Positions 41,843-50,813 of a stretch of DNA of 64,000 bases are shown piece after piece. Below the pieces are notes generated by a model, which worked only from the letters and a program-made list of their open reading frames with translations, was not told the DNA's origin and searched no databases. Location of the stretch: NCBI RefSeq assembly GCF_047600445.1, contig NZ_JASGKT010000001.1, positions 558,001 through 622,000 on the forward strand, read 5' to 3'. Position numbers and translations under genes: made by a program. The stretch comes from Piscinibacter sp047600445. GTDB taxonomy: Bacteria > Pseudomonadota > Gammaproteobacteria > Burkholderiales > Burkholderiaceae_C. The number at the start of each line of letters is the position of its first letter. The first letter of the stretch is position 1.

Positions 41843-43117
41843 ATGAAAAAAGGCTTTTACACCATCATGTCGGCGCAGTTCTTCAGCTCGCTGGCCGACA
41901 ACGCATTGCTGGTGGCGGCCGTGGAGTTGCTGCGGATATCCAAGGCGCCGTCGTGGCAGGTGCCGGCCCTGGCGCCGATGTTCGCGCTGTTCTACGTGGT
42001 GCTCGCGCCCTTCGTCGGCGCCTTCGCCGACGCCGTGCCCAAGGGCAAGGTGATGTTCGTCTCGAACGCGATCAAGGTGGTGGGCTGCCTGCTGATGCTG
42101 TTCGGCGGCCACCCGCTGCTGGCCTACGCGGTGGTGGGGCTGGGCGCGGCGGCCTACTCGCCGGCCAAGTACGGCATCCTCACCGAACTGCTGCCGCCCT
42201 CGCAGCTCGTCAAGGGCAACGGCTGGATCGAGGGGCTCACGGTGGCCTCGGTCATCCTCGGCATCCTGGCCGGCGGCCTGCTGCTCGGCTCGCGCGTCTC
42301 AGGCCCGCTGCTGTCGTTCGACATCCCGCTGATCGACACCGGCATCGACACCGCGCCCGAGGCGGCGATCGCGGTGATCGTGTTCTTCTACGCCGTCGCC
42401 GCGCTGTTCAACCTGAAGATCCCGCGCACCGACGCGCCGCTGCAGCCGGCCAGCGGGCTGATCACGCTGGTGCGCGACTTCTCGAACTGCAACTCGCGCC
42501 TGTGGGGCGACAAGCTCGGCCAGATCTCGCTGGCCACGACCACGCTGCTGTGGGGCATCTTCGGCAACCTGCGCGTGATCGTGTTCGCCTGGGCCGCCGC
42601 GGCGCTGGGCTACGGCACGGCGCAGGCCTCCAACCTGGCCGGCGTGGTGGTGGTCGGCTCGATCGCCGGCGCGATGATCGCCTCGGTGACCATGAAGCTG
42701 GACCGCGCCACCTCGGTGATCCCGCTGGCGACCTTCGTCGGCTTCCTGATGATCGGGCTGGTGTTCATCAATACGCTGTGGACCGCGGTGCCCTTCCTCA
42801 TCGTGATGGGCGCGATCTGCGGCTTCCTGATCGTGCCGATGAACGCGCTGCTGCAGCACCGCGGCCACAACCTGATGGGCGCCGGCCGCTCGATCGCGGT
42901 GCAGAACTTCAACGAGCAGGCCTGCATCCTCGGCCTGGGCGCCTTCTACGCCGGCATGACGCGCTTCGGCCTGTCGGCCTTCGGCGCGATCACGCTGTTC
43001 GGCCTGGTGGTCGCCGGCACGATGGAGCTGATCCGGCGCTGGCACCGCAACAACGGCATCCGGCACAAGGAAGAGCTGGAGCACCTGCTGGCGATCGCCC
43101 GCACCGACAAGCATTGA
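41843..43117 (+). CDS. lplT: Lysophospholipid transporter LplT (MFS)
   Basis: 424 residues, about 12 membrane segments. Flips lysophospholipids across the inner membrane for re-acylation. Start region MKKGFYTIMSAQFFSSLADNALLVAAVELL and AAYSPAKYGILTELLPPSQLVKGNGWIEG are characteristic. No fused or adjacent acyltransferase (Aas) gene is seen. Confidence 0.92.
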   Translation: MKKGFYTIMSAQFFSSLADNALLVAAVELLRISKAPSWQVPALAPMFALFYVVLAPFVGAFADAVPKGKVMFVSNAIKVVGCLLMLFGGHPLLAYAVVGLGAAAYSPAKYGILTELLPPSQLVKGNGWIEGLTVASVILGILAGGLLLGSRVSGPLLSFDIPLIDTGIDTAPEAAIAVIVFFYAVAALFNLKIPRTDAPLQPASGLITLVRDFSNCNSRLWGDKLGQISLATTTLLWGIFGNLRVIVFAWAAAALGYGTAQASNLAGVVVVGSIAGAMIASVTMKLDRATSVIPLATFVGFLMIGLVFINTLWTAVPFLIVMGAICGFLIVPMNALLQHRGHNLMGAGRSIAVQNFNEQACILGLGAFYAGMTRFGLSAFGAITLFGLVVAGTMELIRRWHRNNGIRHKEELEHLLAIARTDKH

Positions 43118-43147
43118 CCATCGGTCGATGCCTGCGGCGAAGCGCGC

Positions 43148-44041
43148 TCAGCCGCGCTGCGCGACGATCACCCGCTCGATCGCCGTGGCCCAGGGCACGG
43201 CCAGCTTGGTGCAGCCGGCGCGGTTCAGGTGGATCTCGTTGATCCAGTCGCCGCTTTCGCCGCTGCTGCCCACGGCGGCCGGGGTGAGCGCGATCTTCGT
43301 CGTGTCGAAGAAGTGCACATTCGGGTAGCGCGTCGCGTCGGCGGCGCACTCGGCCAGCAGCGCGGCCAGGCGGCCGATCAGCACGGCGGCGACGGCGCCG
43401 TAGTCGGCCTCGGGGATGCCGCAGGCCTGGATGGACGGCAGCAGCCATGGCCCGATGCCCAGCCCGGCCGGCGCCGGCCGCGGCGTCGGCACCGCGTAGC
43501 CGTGCAGGAAGATCGGCGCGCCGTGCGAGACACCCGCGCCGCGCAGCGCGACGATGGCGTCTAGGTTGGCCTTGAAGTAGCCGCGGAAGGTCTGCCAGCC
43601 GGCGTCGCTGAGGTAGCGCGCCGCGCCCTCGCCGGCCGGCCCCCACTCGGCCGGCGCGCGCAGCAGGCGCAGGTTCAGCGGCACGCCGGCCGGTTGCACG
43701 CCGAGCGCGTCGATCAGGTCGTTGCCGCCGCAGGACAGCAGGATGCCGTCCCAGGCGCGCTGGCGCCGGCCGGCCAGCAGGTCGGCGAACACCGGGTCGC
43801 GGCGCAGCTCGGTCATGCGCTTGAGCGTGTCGCCCGGCGTGGCGCAGTTGATCGCCACGGCGGTCTGTTCGAAGCGCATCGCGAACAGCAGGTTGGCGTT
43901 CTTCAGCGGATTGAGCGCGCCTATGGTGAACCACGAGTCGCCCTCGGCGAGCAGGCGCAGGCCATGGCCGCCGAGGTTGGGGGCGAGGTCGGGCGTGTCC
44001 AGGTCCGACGGGGCGTGGACCTTCAGCGGGTTGATCGTCAT
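43148..44041 (-). CDS. SGNH/GDSL-type hydrolase
   Basis: 297 residues from the ATG at 44041. SGNH blocks: block I LLAEGDSWFTIG (nucleophile Ser), block II AINCATPGDTL, block III LLSCGGNDLID, and block V WINEIHLNRAG (catalytic His). No signal peptide, so cytosolic. The GDSW variant of the first block occurs in a subgroup of bacterial esterase-like proteins; substrate unknown. Confidence 0.85.
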   Translation of the reverse strand: MTINPLKVHAPSDLDTPDLAPNLGGHGLRLLAEGDSWFTIGALNPLKNANLLFAMRFEQTAVAINCATPGDTLKRMTELRRDPVFADLLAGRRQRAWDGILLSCGGNDLIDALGVQPAGVPLNLRLLRAPAEWGPAGEGAARYLSDAGWQTFRGYFKANLDAIVALRGAGVSHGAPIFLHGYAVPTPRPAPAGLGIGPWLLPSIQACGIPEADYGAVAAVLIGRLAALLAECAADATRYPNVHFFDTTKIALTPAAVGSSGESGDWINEIHLNRAGCTKLAVPWATAIERVIVAQRG

Positions 44042-44142
44042 TGAGCTGTCCTCCTGGGCAGCGCACGGTAGCGCCGCGGCCGCGCGGGGGCAATCCGTCA
44101 AGCGTGGGAGCCGCTTCATGCCCAGCGGGGAGAATCGGCCGG

Positions 44143-45075
44143 ATGTCCGCCGCCTCCGCTTCCGCCTCGACCGCCGCCCGAACCTCCTTCGCCGCCCCGG
44201 CCGGCGCCCTGGTGATCAACGCCTTCGTCTGGGGCACCTCGTGGTGGCCGTTCCGGCAACTGGAGGCGCGCGGGCTGCACCCGCTGTGGGCCACGGTGAT
44301 GATCTACGCGGCGGCCGCGCTGTTCATCCTGGCGCTGCGGCCGCGCGCGCTGGGCCAGTTGCTGCGCGCGCCGGTGCTGTGGGTGCTGGTGATCGCCTCG
44401 GGCACCACCAACGCCGCCTTCAACTGGGCGGTGACCATAGGCGACGTGCTGCGCGTGGTGCTGCTGTTCTACCTGATGCCGCTGTGGGCGGTGCTGCTGG
44501 CGCGCGTGCTGCTGCGCGAGCCGCTGACGCGCTCCGCCGCGGCGCGCGTGGCGCTGGCGCTGGCCGGCGCCGCCGTGGTGCTGTGGCCGGCCGGGCGCAG
44601 CGGCTGGGAGGCGCTGCCGCTGCCGCTGCCGCGCACGCTGCCCGACTGGCTGGGCGTGCTGGGCGGCTTCACCTTCGCGCTGAACAACGTGATGCTGCGC
44701 CGCGAGGCCGGGCGCCCGGAAGAGGCGCGCGCGCTGGCGATGTTCGTCGGCGGCATGCTGGTGGCCGGCACGCTGGCGCTGGCGCTGCGCAGCGGCGGCT
44801 GGGTGCCGGCGCTGCCGGCGCCGGGCGCGGTGTGGATGGCCGGCGTGGCGGCGCTGGCGCTGCTGTTCCTGGGCGGCAACCTGGCGCTGCAATACGGCGC
44901 CGCGCGGCTGCCGGCCAACGTGACCTCGGTGGTGATGCTGACCGAGATCCTGTTCGCCTCGGTGTCGGCGCTGGCGCTCGGCGGCGGCCGGCTCGACGCG
45001 CAACTCGTCGCCGGCGGCGTGCTAATCCTGGCGGCGGCGCTGCTGTCGACCTTCTCCGGCGCCGACGCGCACTGA
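44143..45075 (+). CDS. EamA/DMT-family transporter
   Basis: 310 residues, about ten membrane segments in two EamA halves (about 20-145 and 165-305). Segments such as LVINAFVWGTSWWPFRQL, FYLMPLWAVLLARVLLREPL and LLFLGGNLALQYGAARLPANVTSVVMLTEILFA are typical. Drug/metabolite exporter family; substrate unknown. Confidence 0.88.
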   Translation: MSAASASASTAARTSFAAPAGALVINAFVWGTSWWPFRQLEARGLHPLWATVMIYAAAALFILALRPRALGQLLRAPVLWVLVIASGTTNAAFNWAVTIGDVLRVVLLFYLMPLWAVLLARVLLREPLTRSAAARVALALAGAAVVLWPAGRSGWEALPLPLPRTLPDWLGVLGGFTFALNNVMLRREAGRPEEARALAMFVGGMLVAGTLALALRSGGWVPALPAPGAVWMAGVAALALLFLGGNLALQYGAARLPANVTSVVMLTEILFASVSALALGGGRLDAQLVAGGVLILAAALLSTFSGADAH

Positions 45076-45088
45076 CACCGCGGCGGGT

Positions 45089-45997
45089 TCAGGCCGGGGC
45101 CGTGCCCGCGGCGTTCCACTCGAACTTCGGGTCGACCTGCAGCAGCGTGGCGATGAACTCGCTTTCGTGCAGCGGCTTGGTGAGGTAGGCGTCGCAGCCG
45201 GCCAGCGAGCCGCGCACGCGGTCGGTGGCGCTGTCCAGCCCGGTGACCATCACGACCACCGTGCGCAGCCCGGCGCGCTGCGCGCCGCGCTGCTTCAGGC
45301 GCTGGCAGAGCTGCAGCCCGTCGACGCTGCCCGCCGCGCCGAGCACGATGTCGAGGAAGGCGATCTCGAAGGTGCGGCGCGACAGCAGCTCCAGCGCCTC
45401 CTCGCCGGAGGCGCACTCGACCACGCGGTAGCCGAGCTGCTGCAGGCGCTGCTTGAGGAACTGGCGCGCGATCGGGCTGTCTTCGACCACCAGCACCTCG
45501 CGGCCGCCGCCGCCGCGCGGCCGCGGGGGCGCCGCCGGCGCGGGGGCGGGTGCGGGTGTTTCGACCGGCGGCGCGGCACGGCGCTGCGGCAGGTCGTCGA
45601 GCCCGCCGCGCAGCGTGTCGATCTCCATCGGGTCGAGATCCATCATCGCGCTGGGCGGCTCGGGGGCGTTCAGGCGCAGCTCGACCAGGTCGTCCAGCGC
45701 GCGCATCACGTGCATCGGGTCGATCGGGCGCGGCAGCCACGCGGCCGCGCCGGCCGGCGCCTGCGCGCCGACGAACACCGTGTCCTCGACGCGCTGGCCG
45801 CGCCGCACCGCGGCCACCGAGGCGGCGTGGTCGGCGTCGGCGATCAGGAAATCGGCCAGGCCCGCTTCGTCGACCTGGCGGAATGCCGGCTGGCGCCGCG
45901 CCGCGAGGCGGAAGAACGAGGCCAGCGACTGGCGCTCGAAGGCCGAGAAACCCTCGATGGCGACGGTGTAGGTGTCGACGAACGCGCGCTCGGCCAT
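45089..45997 (-). CDS. Response-regulator-like protein with C-terminal receiver domain
   Basis: 302 residues. The N-terminal part (about 8-115) looks like a degenerate receiver-like domain without acid pocket. A Pro/Ala-rich linker (about 140-165) leads to a C-terminal REC domain (about 166-285) with acidic pair in VLVVEDSPIARQ, phospho-acceptor Asp in IAFLDIVLG, and the conserved Lys in YLTKPLHESEF. No DNA-binding output domain. Possibly a phosphorelay or scaffold protein; partners not in the window. Confidence 0.85.
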   Translation of the reverse strand: MAERAFVDTYTVAIEGFSAFERQSLASFFRLAARRQPAFRQVDEAGLADFLIADADHAASVAAVRRGQRVEDTVFVGAQAPAGAAAWLPRPIDPMHVMRALDDLVELRLNAPEPPSAMMDLDPMEIDTLRGGLDDLPQRRAAPPVETPAPAPAPAAPPRPRGGGGREVLVVEDSPIARQFLKQRLQQLGYRVVECASGEEALELLSRRTFEIAFLDIVLGAAGSVDGLQLCQRLKQRGAQRAGLRTVVVMVTGLDSATDRVRGSLAGCDAYLTKPLHESEFIATLLQVDPKFEWNAAGTAPA

Positions 45998-46125
45998 GGC
46001 CGCGCATCATCGCGCGGCGCGGCGCGCGCCGGCCGGGGCCGCCCGGGATTGCCGGATTCTTGCCGGTGATTCATCACGCCGCCGTTGCGCCGGCTACCAT
46101 CGCGGCTCCACCCCGGGAGAGCAGC

Positions 46126-46623
46126 ATGGCCGAAACCAGCGTCTACGACTTCGAGGCCTTGTCGATCGACGGCAAGCCGGCGCAACTCGCCAGCCAGCGC
46201 GGCAAGGTGCTGCTGATCGTCAACACCGCCAGCCAGTGCGGCTTCACGCCGCAGTTCGCGGGGCTCGAACAGCTCTGGAAGGATTACCGCGAGCGCGGCC
46301 TGGTGGTGATCGGCTTCCCGAGCAACGAGTTCGGCAGCCAGGACCCGGGCAGCAACGAGCAGATCTCGTCGTTCTGCGAGCTGAACTACGGCGTGAGCTT
46401 CCCGATGATGGGCAAGGTGCAGGTCAACGGCGGCAACGCGCACCCGCTGTGGAAATACCTCACCAGCGAAGCGCGCGGCGTGCTCGGCACGCAGGCGGTC
46501 AAGTGGAACTTCACCAAGTTCCTGATCGGCCGCGACGGCACGGTGCTCAAGCGCTACGCGCCCACCGACACCCCCGAATCCCTGCGCCGCGACATCGAAG
46601 CCGCGCTCGCGGCCAAGGCCTGA
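46126..46623 (+). CDS. Glutathione peroxidase-family thiol peroxidase
   Basis: 165 residues. Cys-type GPx: peroxidatic Cys38 in NTASQCGFTPQ, the conserved GFPSNEFGSQDPGSNEQI block with the catalytic Gln, and the Trp-Asn pair in WNFTKFLIG. In bacteria these usually use thioredoxin and reduce peroxides. Good start with GGGAGAGCAGC upstream. Confidence 0.94.
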   Translation: MAETSVYDFEALSIDGKPAQLASQRGKVLLIVNTASQCGFTPQFAGLEQLWKDYRERGLVVIGFPSNEFGSQDPGSNEQISSFCELNYGVSFPMMGKVQVNGGNAHPLWKYLTSEARGVLGTQAVKWNFTKFLIGRDGTVLKRYAPTDTPESLRRDIEAALAAKA

Positions 46624-46643
46624 ATCACTTCCCCAAGCACAGC

Positions 46644-47834
46644 ATGTTCTCCCACGTCGAGCCGTTCGCCGGCGACCCCATCCTCAGCCTCAACGAAGAC
46701 TTCCAGAAGGATCCGCGAGCGCACAAGATCAACCTGTCGATCGGCATCTATTTCGACGAGGCCGGGCGCATTCCGGTGCTCGAATCGGTGAAACGCGCCG
46801 AAGCCAGGCTGCTCGCCGAGGGCGGGCCCAAGCCCTACCTGCCGATCGAAGGCGCGGCCAACTTCCGCAGCGCGGTGCAGGCGCTGCTGTTCGGCGCCGG
46901 GCACGAGGCCGTGACGGGCGAGCGCGTGGCGACCATCCAGTCGGTGGGTTCGTCCGGCGGCCTGAAGGTCGGCGCCGACTTCATCGCGCGCTGGCTGCCC
47001 GGCAGTGCCGTGTGGGTCAGCGACCCGACCTGGGACAACCACCGCTCGATGTTCGAGGGCGCGGGCCTCGCGGTGAACACCTACCCGTACTACGACGCCA
47101 AGACCGGCGGCGTGCGCTTCGCCGAGATGCTGGCCGCGCTCGACAAGCTGCCGGCGAAAAGCATCGTGCTGCTGCACGCCTGCTGCCACAACCCGACCGG
47201 CGTGGACCTGACGCGCGCGCAGTGGGACGAACTGATCCCGCTGCTGAAACGCCGCAACCTGATTCCTTATCTCGATCTCGCCTACCAGGGCTTCGGCGAC
47301 GGCATCGCCGAGGACGCCTACGCGATACGCGCCATCGCCGCGGCGGGGCTGACGGCTTTCGTGGCGAACAGCTTCTCCAAGAGCATGAGCGTCTACGGCG
47401 AGCGTGCCGGCGCGCTCAGCGTGGTCTGCCCCGACGCGAAGCAGGCCGCGCTGGTGCTGGGCCAGCTCAAGTTCACCGTGCGGCGCAACTATTCCAGCCC
47501 GCCGATCCACGGCGGCCAGATCGTCGCGCGCGTGCTCACCGATGCCGAACTGCGCCCGCTGTGGGAAAACGAACTCGCCGCGATGCGCAAGCGCATGCTG
47601 GCGATGCGCGCCAGGCTGCACGGCGTGCTGAGCGCCAAGCTGCCGGGGCGCGACTTCGGCTACTTCCTCAGCCAGCGCGGCATGTTCAGCTACACGGGGC
47701 TCTCAGCGGCGCAGGTGGACAGGCTGCGCGAGGAGTTCGGCGTCTACCTGATCCGATCCGGGCGCATGTGCGTGGCGGGGTTGAACGAGGGGAACGTCGA
47801 GGCGACGGCAGGGGCGATGGCGGGGGTGATGTGA
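46644..47834 (+). CDS. Aromatic/aspartate aminotransferase (class I)
   Basis: 396 residues from the ATG at 46644. TyrB/AspC family: INLSIGIYFDEAGRIPVL, YLPIEGAANFRSAVQ, HACCHNPTGVDLT, the PLP-Lys segment ANSFSKSMSVYGER (Lys about 247), and the C-terminal RSGRMCVAGLN with the carboxylate-binding Arg. Probably an aromatic-amino-acid transaminase. It lies just left of the lower-GC cassette island. Confidence 0.93.
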   Translation: MFSHVEPFAGDPILSLNEDFQKDPRAHKINLSIGIYFDEAGRIPVLESVKRAEARLLAEGGPKPYLPIEGAANFRSAVQALLFGAGHEAVTGERVATIQSVGSSGGLKVGADFIARWLPGSAVWVSDPTWDNHRSMFEGAGLAVNTYPYYDAKTGGVRFAEMLAALDKLPAKSIVLLHACCHNPTGVDLTRAQWDELIPLLKRRNLIPYLDLAYQGFGDGIAEDAYAIRAIAAAGLTAFVANSFSKSMSVYGERAGALSVVCPDAKQAALVLGQLKFTVRRNYSSPPIHGGQIVARVLTDAELRPLWENELAAMRKRMLAMRARLHGVLSAKLPGRDFGYFLSQRGMFSYTGLSAAQVDRLREEFGVYLIRSGRMCVAGLNEGNVEATAGAMAGVM

Positions 47835-47889
47835 GCTTGCGCCGCGTTGAGCACCTGCTGACGCCGGCGCGGCTGGGATTCGTCGGAGC

Positions 47890-47911
47890 GGCCTAGCCTA
47901 ATTAGCTGGCC
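47890..47911 (+). terminator. Hairpin downstream of the aromatic aminotransferase
   Basis: GGCCTAGC-CTAATTA-GCTGGCC, a stem with one bulged base, about 55 bases after the stop. No T-run. It lies at the composition boundary where the AT-richer island begins. Confidence 0.35.
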
Positions 47912-48091
47912 GTCACGAAGAGCCTGCGCTACTACAACATGGGCAGGTGGAGCGGTCGCTCCAGATCAAGTGGATTGTCAGAGGTGACAACGCGGGACGC
48001 TTGCGCAACGAGTGTGCCTGGATGCCTGATGGTCGGTAGTCAGTACGGCCAACATGTGCCCAAGTCTCGCAACATGCGTTCGAGGTCGGTC
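47912..48091. other. Left flank of the cassette island, no gene seen
   Basis: This stretch between the aminotransferase terminator and the first attC-like half-site has no reading frame with protein-like composition and no similarity I can name. It could be the eroded remains of a platform (attI or integrase end), but I see no integrase-coding sequence in it. Confidence 0.4.
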
Positions 48092-48099
48092 GTTACGAC

Positions 48100-48120
48100 T
48101 GTCGCAGAAAGCAGGTTAGG
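48100..48120 (+). repeat. 21-nt leader repeat, copy 1
   Basis: A 21-base sequence (TGTCGCAGAAAGC... ending AGGTTAGG) lies just after a degenerate R'-like core GTTACGAC and 9 bases before the ATG of the 257-residue protein. An identical copy lies at 52571-52591 before the HEPN-like gene. It contains a GTTAGG core and an AGG that could serve as ribosome-binding site. Confidence 0.8.
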
Positions 48121-48129
48121 TTTCACAAG

Positions 48130-48903
48130 ATGCCGAGAGAACAACTGTACGAGTCGGCGCTTGCAAACATGCAGCGCACAGTGCATGGCCTTGCCGCACG
48201 CGTGCCGCCACCACAGAGGGTTCCCTACAAGACTTCATTCGTGTTCCGCTATGTCGAGCAACTGCCCGAGCAAGCCATCGTTCAAAAACTCGCGCGCGTG
48301 GTCACGACGCTTCAAGCGGCAACGCTCCTGATGCAGCATGGTCTCGTGCAGGAGCAAGGAGCATTGCAGCGGGTCATTCACGAGATTCACGAAGACATCA
48401 CCTTCTTGGCCTACGGCTTGATCTTCAAAGATCTGACTTCTCTGCACAAACAGTATCTTGACGCCTTCTATGAAGAGGAGTTCGACACAGATGATCCAAT
48501 CGACTCCACTCAGAAGCGCCCGATGGCACGCAGGTCGAAGATTCAAGCCTACATCGCGAACAAGGAAGGCTCGGATCTAGACCCGAGTCGTGCAATCGCA
48601 CTCTCCAAGACGCTCACAAAAACTTACTCTGGCTTCGTCCATGCAGCTTCCCCGCAAATCATGGACATGTACGGCGGGAACCCTCCGCACTTTCACGTCG
48701 AGGGCATGTTGGGTACGCGTCGTCACGCTGAGTACCGCATGGACCTCTGGAACTACTACTGCCGAAGCATCCTCGCCTTTGGGGTGGTCGCGAAGGCGTT
48801 CGGTGACAAAGATCTCTTTGATCAAATTCACGACTTCACCGTGAAGTTTGAAGAAACCGCCAACAAGAGCTACTCGCCGAAACGTGAGAAGCCGAGCGAG
48901 TGA
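48130..48903 (+). CDS. Cassette-encoded protein of unknown function
   Basis: 257 residues, mostly alpha-helical in appearance, no signal peptide or membrane span. Features: PEQAIVQKLARVVTTLQAATLLMQHGL, a charged helix IHEIHEDITFLAYGLIF, and DMYGGNPPHFHVEGMLGTRRHAEYRMDLWNYYCRS with clustered His/Tyr/Arg. I do not recognise the family. Base use is more AT-rich than in flanking genes. It is the first cassette of the array, followed directly by attC1. Confidence 0.75.
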   Translation: MPREQLYESALANMQRTVHGLAARVPPPQRVPYKTSFVFRYVEQLPEQAIVQKLARVVTTLQAATLLMQHGLVQEQGALQRVIHEIHEDITFLAYGLIFKDLTSLHKQYLDAFYEEEFDTDDPIDSTQKRPMARRSKIQAYIANKEGSDLDPSRAIALSKTLTKTYSGFVHAASPQIMDMYGGNPPHFHVEGMLGTRRHAEYRMDLWNYYCRSILAFGVVAKAFGDKDLFDQIHDFTVKFEETANKSYSPKREKPSE

Positions 48904-48904
48904 A

Positions 48905-49031
48905 ACCTAACCCTTCGCTGGAGGGGACGGCCACCGGCAAGCCAGCTTGGCCGCGAGGCTCTCGCTGTCTATCATCCGCCTCGCGGCCAAGCCGTCTCGC
49001 CGGCGTCCGCCCCTCAGCTCAAACGTTAGGC
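48905..49031 (+). repeat. attC-like site 1
   Basis: R'' ACCTAAC (48905-48911) and R' GTTAGGC (49025-49031). The inner palindrome TTGGCCGCGAGGC/GCCTCGCGGCCAA is perfect over 13 bp. L' block CTCAGCTCAAAC. 127 bp. Confidence 0.9.
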
Positions 49032-49167
49032 CTCACCACAACCTGTGCTGTAGCTTCCCCCGCTACGAAAGAGCAGGGGAAGGCACGCAGCGGGAAGGAG
49101 ATGTCCGAGAACGGCTAGCTTGCTGCCGCCGACCTCGCTAGGGTGAGGCCTTTCCAAGGAGTACCCG

Positions 49168-49656
49168 ATGCAAGATCAATGTACCAGGACATACGGAACG
49201 GTCAGTTCTGAAAAACTTCGCCAACTAACCGGCCTTCAGTTCGTGGAGGGCCTAGTAAATGGCTCGCTGCCGCTGAACCAGATGGCCAGGACTCTTGGCT
49301 ACGACATCGTGGAAGCTGAGAAGGGACGGGTGGTCATTACTGCGGAGCCCAACGACGGTCACTTCAATCCGTGGGGCACAGTGCACGGTGGGCTGGCCGC
49401 TACGTTGCTCGATAGCTGTATGGGCCTTGCGATTCAGTCGACGGTAGACAAAGGCGTTGGATCCACGACGCTTGAGTTCAAGATCTCATTCCTCCGTCCC
49501 ATCACAGTCGAAACTGGCTCGATCCGCGCAGAAGGAAAGGTTCTCAGCAGTGGGCGGCGAGCTGGCACGGCAGAAGGCTGAGTAACAGATGGGCGAGGTC
49601 GCCTCTTGGCTCACGGTACAACTACGTGCCTCATATTCGAGCCACCCGCACAGTGA
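49168..49656 (+). pseudogene. PaaI-type hotdog thioesterase with an in-frame stop
   Basis: Reads as a PaaI/YbgC-like hotdog thioesterase: GHFNPWGTVHGGLAATLLDSCMG (about 66-88) and TLEFKISFLRPI, with a strong AAGGAG ribosome-binding site. A TGA at 49579-49581 ends the frame at 137 residues. The same frame continues through it for 24 codons with family-like sequence (TDGRGRLLAHGTTTCLIF), stopping at 49654-49656 two bases before attC2. A CGA-to-TGA change would explain this; the full protein would be 162 residues. The truncated form may still fold, but the last beta strand is lost. Confidence 0.8.
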
Positions 49657-49657
49657 G

Positions 49658-49767
49658 GCCTAACCCCTCGCTCAACCGGACGCGCTACGGCATGGCACTG
49701 CACTGCACATTCGCTGCGCCGCGAAAGCCATCGCGCAGTCCGCCCGCCGCAACGGGGACGTTCGGGC
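49658..49767 (+). repeat. attC-like site 2 (degenerate)
   Basis: R'' GCCTAAC (49658-49664) is intact; R' reads GTTCGGGC (49760-49767) instead of GTTAGGC. The inner arms CGGACGCGC...ATGGC and GCCAT..CGCGCAGTCCG pair imperfectly. It is the least conserved site of the array, and the thioesterase cassette before it is also decayed. Confidence 0.7.
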
Positions 49768-49811
49768 GCACAGGCATCGCCACTTATAGGTCCGCGCTGT
49801 AAAGTGGCGCA

Positions 49812-50630
49812 ATGGTCGATCTCACAAGCCGCGTCGCTCAGACCGTCCGCCAGCACTTCGTCTCGCTCTCCTGCGTTCAGCAGCCGCCTGATGCCGAGCC
49901 GAAGCCGCTTGTCTTTTCCGGCTTTGTCGTCGAGGTCGCGGGAGAGTGGTTCTACGTCACCGCCGGCCACATCCTCCGGCTCATCCGGGCAGCACTCGCC
50001 TCCGGGTCCACGTTTGACATCTGGCGCCTCGGCGATCACACGGTCGAGGACAAGTTCAAGGGCATGGCCGTCCCCTACGACTTTCGGCCCGAGCACTGGT
50101 GCGTCATCGAGAACGAAGAACTTGGCCTCGACTACGCAGCTACGCACGTGGCGTCGCTCTATCGCCTCCAATTGGAGGCCGGCGGCACCACACCACTAGC
50201 AAGGGCCGCTTGGGGAACACCGGACATGGACCACGAGCACTGGGTTCTGGTGGGCATCCCGTCCGAGAGCGTCGCCTACGACGGCGAAACCATCATCACC
50301 GCCCGCGTTGTCGTAGCCCCTCTCCGTGCTGCTGAAGTTCCGCCACAAGCGGGGCAACGAGCCGAGAACCAGTTCTACGCCCGCCTCGCTGACGGGAGTG
50401 AACAAGTCGTGAACAACATCGACGGCATGAGTGGCGGCCCCATCTTCATGCTCAAGCGAGACGACAACAAGTGGAAGTACGGGGTCATCGGCGTGCAAAG
50501 TGGCTGGTATCGCGCGGACCGTCTCATCGCCGCATGTCCGTCTACGTCATTTGCCTTCGCACTCGAGGAAGCAATTCACGCCCTCCAGGCTCAGGCATCC
50601 CAGCCCGAGGGCGCCGCGAATGCGCCCTAA
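49812..50630 (+). CDS. Cassette-encoded trypsin-like serine peptidase
   Basis: 272 residues. Chymotrypsin-fold catalytic triad: His53 in FYVTAGHILRL, Asp107 in LGLDYAATHV, and Ser207 in NNIDGMSGGPIFML. No signal peptide, so it would act in the cytosol. VIGVQSGWY after the Ser is the usual strand. Trypsin-like cytosolic peptidases occur in bacterial conflict systems, usually with partners, but none is seen here. Its TAA lies inside the R'' of attC3, a normal cassette arrangement. No clear Shine-Dalgarno. Confidence 0.82.
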   Translation: MVDLTSRVAQTVRQHFVSLSCVQQPPDAEPKPLVFSGFVVEVAGEWFYVTAGHILRLIRAALASGSTFDIWRLGDHTVEDKFKGMAVPYDFRPEHWCVIENEELGLDYAATHVASLYRLQLEAGGTTPLARAAWGTPDMDHEHWVLVGIPSESVAYDGETIITARVVVAPLRAAEVPPQAGQRAENQFYARLADGSEQVVNNIDGMSGGPIFMLKRDDNKWKYGVIGVQSGWYRADRLIAACPSTSFAFALEEAIHALQAQASQPEGAANAP

Positions 50631-50749
50631 CCCGTCGCTCGAGCCGACGTGCTACAGCAGCCAACCCTGGCCGCGCTACGCCTTGGTCCATGATGCTCCG
50701 CGCGGCCAGGGCCGTCTGCCGTAGCACGCAGCTCAGCTCTACGTTAGGC
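50625..50749 (+). repeat. attC-like site 3
   Basis: R'' CCCTAAC (50625-50631) and R' GTTAGGC (50743-50749). Inner palindromes CGTGCTAC.GCAG/CTGC.GTAGCACG and CCTGGCCGCG/CGCGGCCAGG. 125 bp. Confidence 0.9.
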
Positions 50750-50813
50750 GTCACCAACCCCACCTTGCCTCCACGTCGCATCGGACCCATCCCGTTAAGG
50801 CGTTTATCGCACC

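Noticed and set aside
47939..48331. 130-codon frame at the left edge of the island
   Set aside because: It runs out of frame into the first cassette gene and has no protein-like pattern.
48900..49118. Small frame reading KPNPSLEGTATGK
   Set aside because: This is the translation of attC1 itself (the NPSLE pattern is typical of attC sites), not a gene.
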